From Rhabdaerophilum sp. SD176 (GTDB lineage: Bacteria > Pseudomonadota > Alphaproteobacteria > Rhizobiales > Beijerinckiaceae): a stretch of DNA of 64,000 nucleotides. This document shows, piece by piece, positions 61,357 to 64,000 of this stretch (positions are counted from its first letter, which is position 1; every line of letters starts with the position of its first letter). A program made the position numbers and the translations under genes. The DNA is taken from the NCBI RefSeq assembly GCF_030143245.1, contig NZ_JARJNS010000005.1, positions 412,395 to 476,394 on the forward strand, written 5' to 3'. The notes under the pieces were generated by a model. It was not told the DNA's origin. It searched no databases and saw only the letters and a program-made list of their open reading frames with translations.

Positions 61357-63075
61357 ATGCCCTACCGAGCCCCCGCTGATGCGATCCGCTTCTCCCTCGA
61401 GATCCATGGCGGCCTTGATCCTGCCCTGACCGAGGGCATCCTCGAGGAAGCCGCCCGGTTTGCCGAACAGCGTCTCGCCCCCGAGAACCGCCGGGCCGAT
61501 ACGCTGGGCGCGCGGTTCGAGGCCGGCGCGGTGACCACGCCATCGGGCTGGCCGGCGCTCTACCGCGATTGGGCCGCGGCTGGCTGGAACAGCGTCGACC
61601 TTCCCGAAGCATGGGGCGGCATGGGCCTGCCGACCCGCCTCGCCACCGCCACCATGGAATTCTGGACCTCGGCCTGCATGGCATTCGCACTCGGCCCGGT
61701 CCTCACGCAGGGGGCGGTCGACACACTGGAGATCCATGGCAGCGATGCGCTGAAGGCGCTTTACCTGCCGCGTCTCGTCTCCGGCGAATGGACCGCCACG
61801 ATGAATCTGACCGAGCCGCAGGCAGGGTCCGATCTGGGCCTGTTGCGCAGCCAGGCCGAGCCGGCGGACGATGGCACGTGGCGCATCCGCGGCAGCAAGA
61901 TTTTCATCACCTATGGCGAGCACGACCTGACGGAGAACATCATCCATCTCGTCCTCGCCCGGCTGCCCGGAGCACCGGAGGGTTCGAAGGGCATTTCGCT
62001 CTTTCTTGTCCCGAAATTTCTCGTCCATGCCGATGGAACGCTCGGCGCGCGAAACGATGTGGCCTGCACCGGCATCGAGCACAAGCTTGGCATCCATGGC
62101 AGCCCGACCTGCTCGATGGCCTTCGGTCAGGCGGGCGGCGCGATCGGCTGGTTGGTCGGCGAGCCGCATCGTGGCCTCGCCTGCATGTTCACAATGATGA
62201 ACAAGGCGCGCCTCTTTACCGGTCTGCAGGGCGTGGCGATGGCCGAGCGTGCCTTCCAGCATGCGCTCGCCTTCGCAGGGGAACGCAAACAGGGCCGGGC
62301 ACCGGGCGCCCGCGCGACCAGCGCGATCATCGATCACCCCGATGTCCGGCGGAACCTGTTGCGCATGCGTGCCCTCACGGCGGCGGGCCGGGCCATCGCC
62401 CACCGCGCCGCGCAGGCGATTGATCTCGCCCATGTCGGTGGCCCCGGCCACGAACAGGCGGCGGAACGGGCCGCCCTGCTGACGCCGATCGTCAAGGCCT
62501 ATTGTTCCGATCTCGGCTGTGAGGTGACGTCGCTGGGGGTCCAGATCCATGGCGGCATGGGCTATGTCGAGGAAACCGGGGCCGCGCAGCTGTTCCGCGA
62601 TGCACGCATCACCCCGATCTATGAAGGCACGAACGGCATCCAGGCCATTGATCTCGTGCTCCGGAAGGTCCTTCGGCCCGGCAGCGGACTGGCCGAGGTT
62701 ATGATCGCCGAGCTTGCCGCCACCGCCGGGGCCGCCCGATCGGCGGGGCTGCTGCAACTCCAGGAAGCCTGCGCCGACGCGGCTGCTGTCCTTGCGCAAG
62801 CGATCAGTTGGCTGCGGGCACATGCTGACGCGACGGAGCGCCTGCTCGGCGCCGCGACACCCTTCCTCCGGCTTTTTGCCACCGGACTTGCCATGGGCTT
62901 CCTGACGGAGGGAGCAATCGCTGCCGATCGACGGCTAAAGGCCGGAGATCGTTCCGCCACTTTCCGGCATGCGATTGCGGATGCTTGTTATTTCGCCGGA
63001 AGCGAGGCCACCCTCTTGCAGGGGATGGCCCGCACTGTGATGACGGGCCTTCCGGATTCCGATTTCGGGCCGTGA
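61357..63075 (+). CDS. Acyl-CoA dehydrogenase, DmdC-like long form
   Basis: A 572-residue FAD enzyme longer than standard acyl-CoA dehydrogenases, with the extra C-terminal domain of the DmdC/FadE5-like group and the start MPYRAPADAIRFSLE. Core motifs are MNLTEPQAGSDLG, KIFITYGEHD, HGGMGYVEETGAAQLFRDARI and the catalytic glutamate in PIYEGTNGIQA. It may desaturate phenylpropanoyl-CoA side chains (such as dihydroferuloyl-CoA) so that they enter the same route. It is the last gene of the operon. ATG 61357 is supported by family start. Confidence 0.88.
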   Translation: MPYRAPADAIRFSLEIHGGLDPALTEGILEEAARFAEQRLAPENRRADTLGARFEAGAVTTPSGWPALYRDWAAAGWNSVDLPEAWGGMGLPTRLATATMEFWTSACMAFALGPVLTQGAVDTLEIHGSDALKALYLPRLVSGEWTATMNLTEPQAGSDLGLLRSQAEPADDGTWRIRGSKIFITYGEHDLTENIIHLVLARLPGAPEGSKGISLFLVPKFLVHADGTLGARNDVACTGIEHKLGIHGSPTCSMAFGQAGGAIGWLVGEPHRGLACMFTMMNKARLFTGLQGVAMAERAFQHALAFAGERKQGRAPGARATSAIIDHPDVRRNLLRMRALTAAGRAIAHRAAQAIDLAHVGGPGHEQAAERAALLTPIVKAYCSDLGCEVTSLGVQIHGGMGYVEETGAAQLFRDARITPIYEGTNGIQAIDLVLRKVLRPGSGLAEVMIAELAATAGAARSAGLLQLQEACADAAAVLAQAISWLRAHADATERLLGAATPFLRLFATGLAMGFLTEGAIAADRRLKAGDRSATFRHAIADACYFAGSEATLLQGMARTVMTGLPDSDFGP

Positions 63076-63244
63076 GGCCAAAGCGACGGAAGAGTTGCGG
63101 AAACGGCTCCGTGCAACGACGCGGTCGCTTTTCACGCAGCCATCGGGAAAACCCGTGGCAATGATGGAATTGAATGGCGCACCCGAAAGGATGAAAGCGA
63201 GAACTGTTATGTCATTGTTTTGGAATGCTAAATAGATATCCCTG
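63076..63244. other. Intergenic transition to lower-GC DNA
   Basis: These 169 bases change from GC-rich to visibly AT-richer sequence (ATGTCATTGTTTTGGAATGC around 63209-63228). No gene, tRNA or clear repeat was seen. It may mark the edge of an acquired segment. Confidence 0.55.
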
Positions 63245-63754
63245 TCAGTCGGAATACCAAAGCTCGTGCTCTTCGACTGCAAAATCGATAGCCTTGAGCA
63301 CGTGGCCTTCGGGAGCAACGCAGACCGACATATCGATTGTGTGCTTTATGCCAACGCTGTGAAAAGCGTCCCGAATTTTGTCGGCTTCTCGGCTGTCGAT
63401 ATCGCCAATCTTAGAAAATCGGCCGTCAACAAACTCGGCTTCAAACGCCAAGTCGGGGAAGAACTCAGCGGTCACATCGGTGCCGATGCTGTCGAAGATT
63501 CGCTGAGGAACGCATAGCCGAAAATGGGCAGGTACAAGGGCCTGAAGACTTTCAGAACCCATCGCCAGACGGTAGGCGTGGACTTCGGACTCGAAAACAT
63601 TGCGCGTATGCTTCTCATCAGGTTTGCGCCGGTAAATTTTCCTGATCCTGGCAGCGACCCTGTCGACAAAGACAATCCCATAAGCGCCTTCACTCAAATA
63701 AACGAAATCTGCGTCCGCTAGGCGCAAGCCGCGTTCTTGGTTTGCAATAGACAT
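63245..63754 (-). CDS. Small protein-kinase-like protein of unknown function
   Basis: A 169-residue protein of lower GC than its neighbours. It reads like a minimal kinase fold: a glycine-loop-like SEGAYGIVFV near 21-30, a basic IRKIYRR strand where the ATP lysine would be, a glutamate in FESEVHAYRLA, and near the C-terminus HTIDMSV and KAIDFAVEE, which resemble catalytic-loop and metal-binding segments. A true HRD or DFG is absent, so activity is doubtful. ATG 63754 follows TGAGGGATCG. It is 10 bases downstream of the partial gene at the window end. Confidence 0.45.
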   Translation of the reverse strand: MSIANQERGLRLADADFVYLSEGAYGIVFVDRVAARIRKIYRRKPDEKHTRNVFESEVHAYRLAMGSESLQALVPAHFRLCVPQRIFDSIGTDVTAEFFPDLAFEAEFVDGRFSKIGDIDSREADKIRDAFHSVGIKHTIDMSVCVAPEGHVLKAIDFAVEEHELWYSD

Positions 63755-63764
63755 CAGCGATCCC

Positions 63765-64000
63765 TCAGGCGATCAATTGGACATCTTTGGGGTCAAGCTG
63801 GAACGCCGCCCTGAAGTTCCCACGCAAGAACTCCTCCATTGTATCCGCCGAAGCTGACGGCTTTAGCCAGTCGATGTCATATCGGAACGGCCCCGGGCAG
63901 CTTATCCACTGGTTTGTGAGGTCATAAACAACGGTGTTGACGTTGCCCCCAAGTTTTATCCAGTTCTGAGTTCGTTTCCGGGGTTGGGATTGCCCTGCTG
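63765..64000 (-). CDS. 3' end of an unrecognised gene, truncated by window end
   Basis: An open frame of about 78 codons enters from outside the window and stops at 63767-63765. The visible part includes NWIKLGGNVNTVVYDLTNQW, PFRYDIDWLKP and EEFLRGNFRAAFQLD; I do not recognise a family. Codon use and GC are like the small kinase-like gene directly downstream, so the two are probably one transferred unit, perhaps a toxin or effector with a partner protein, which is a guess. Confidence 0.5.
   Translation of the reverse strand, partial: AGQSQPRKRTQNWIKLGGNVNTVVYDLTNQWISCPGPFRYDIDWLKPSASADTMEEFLRGNFRAAFQLDPKDVQLIA

Overview
The window is high-GC DNA from an alphaproteobacterium that carries bacteriochlorophyll genes, so it is probably a purple or aerobic anoxygenic phototroph. 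The evidence is a ccoI-ccoS-hemN run (cbb3 oxidase maturation and anaerobic haem synthesis), bchE-bchJ (anaerobic Mg-protoporphyrin cyclase and V4R protein) and many TRAP, TAXI and ABC importers with amidohydrolases. Genus cannot be decided from the sequence. No rRNA, tRNA, CRISPR array or insertion sequence was seen. The last ~0.9 kb is visibly less GC-rich and looks acquired.

Layout. 1-3.2 kb: 3' part of a CcoI copper ATPase, ccoS and hemN, joined by ATGA overlaps. 3.4-12.4 kb: an exopolysaccharide locus of the exosortase-A-associated type (GNAT-like protein, acyl carrier protein, AMP ligase, PLP decarboxylase; then, on the other strand, flippase, polymerase/ligase and a GumC-type chain-length protein), but with no exosortase in view. 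12.5-18.1 kb: DCC protein, ferredoxin-NADP reductase, small membrane and secreted proteins, then bchE-bchJ. The bchE promoter holds an FNR/FixK-type box overlapping one of two PpsR/CrtJ-type sites (TGT-N12-ACA). A third such site and a weaker FNR-like box lie between fpr and a DUF3429 gene. 18.1-25.1 kb: an exonuclease-CBS-DUF294 fusion, trmO, a hydroxyproline-catabolic pair and a Tad-like protein.

25.1-34.4 kb: a sugar or sugar-acid ABC importer operon with two beta-hydroxyacid dehydrogenases and a divergent GntR/FCD regulator, then a LysR/SDR divergent pair. 34.5-39 kb: TlpA-like thioredoxin and a TAXI-TRAP importer with its DUF1850 partner. 38.9-50.3 kb: a ten-gene minus-strand operon of two related NMT1-type binding proteins, one permease, one ATPase, two dihydroorotase/hydantoinase-type hydrolases, two Trz/SAH-deaminase-type amidohydrolases, an ornithine-cyclodeaminase-family protein and an SDR, with a divergent LysR gene. 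It looks like uptake and catabolism of an unidentified N-heterocycle, and is the least explained system here. 51.3-54.9 kb: LOG protein, formamidase/acetamidase family protein and a large SGNH hydrolase.

55.1-63.1 kb: a hydroxycinnamate (ferulate/p-coumarate) degradation locus with an orphan DctP, MarR regulator, crotonase, feruloyl-CoA synthase, amidohydrolase, SDR and acyl-CoA dehydrogenase. Two near-identical operator candidates (CGTTAT-N5-ATGACG) sit at the dctP and crotonase promoters and probably define the MarR regulon. The gene set suits CoA-dependent beta-oxidative side-chain removal. 63.2-64 kb: a small kinase-like protein and the end of an unrecognised gene.
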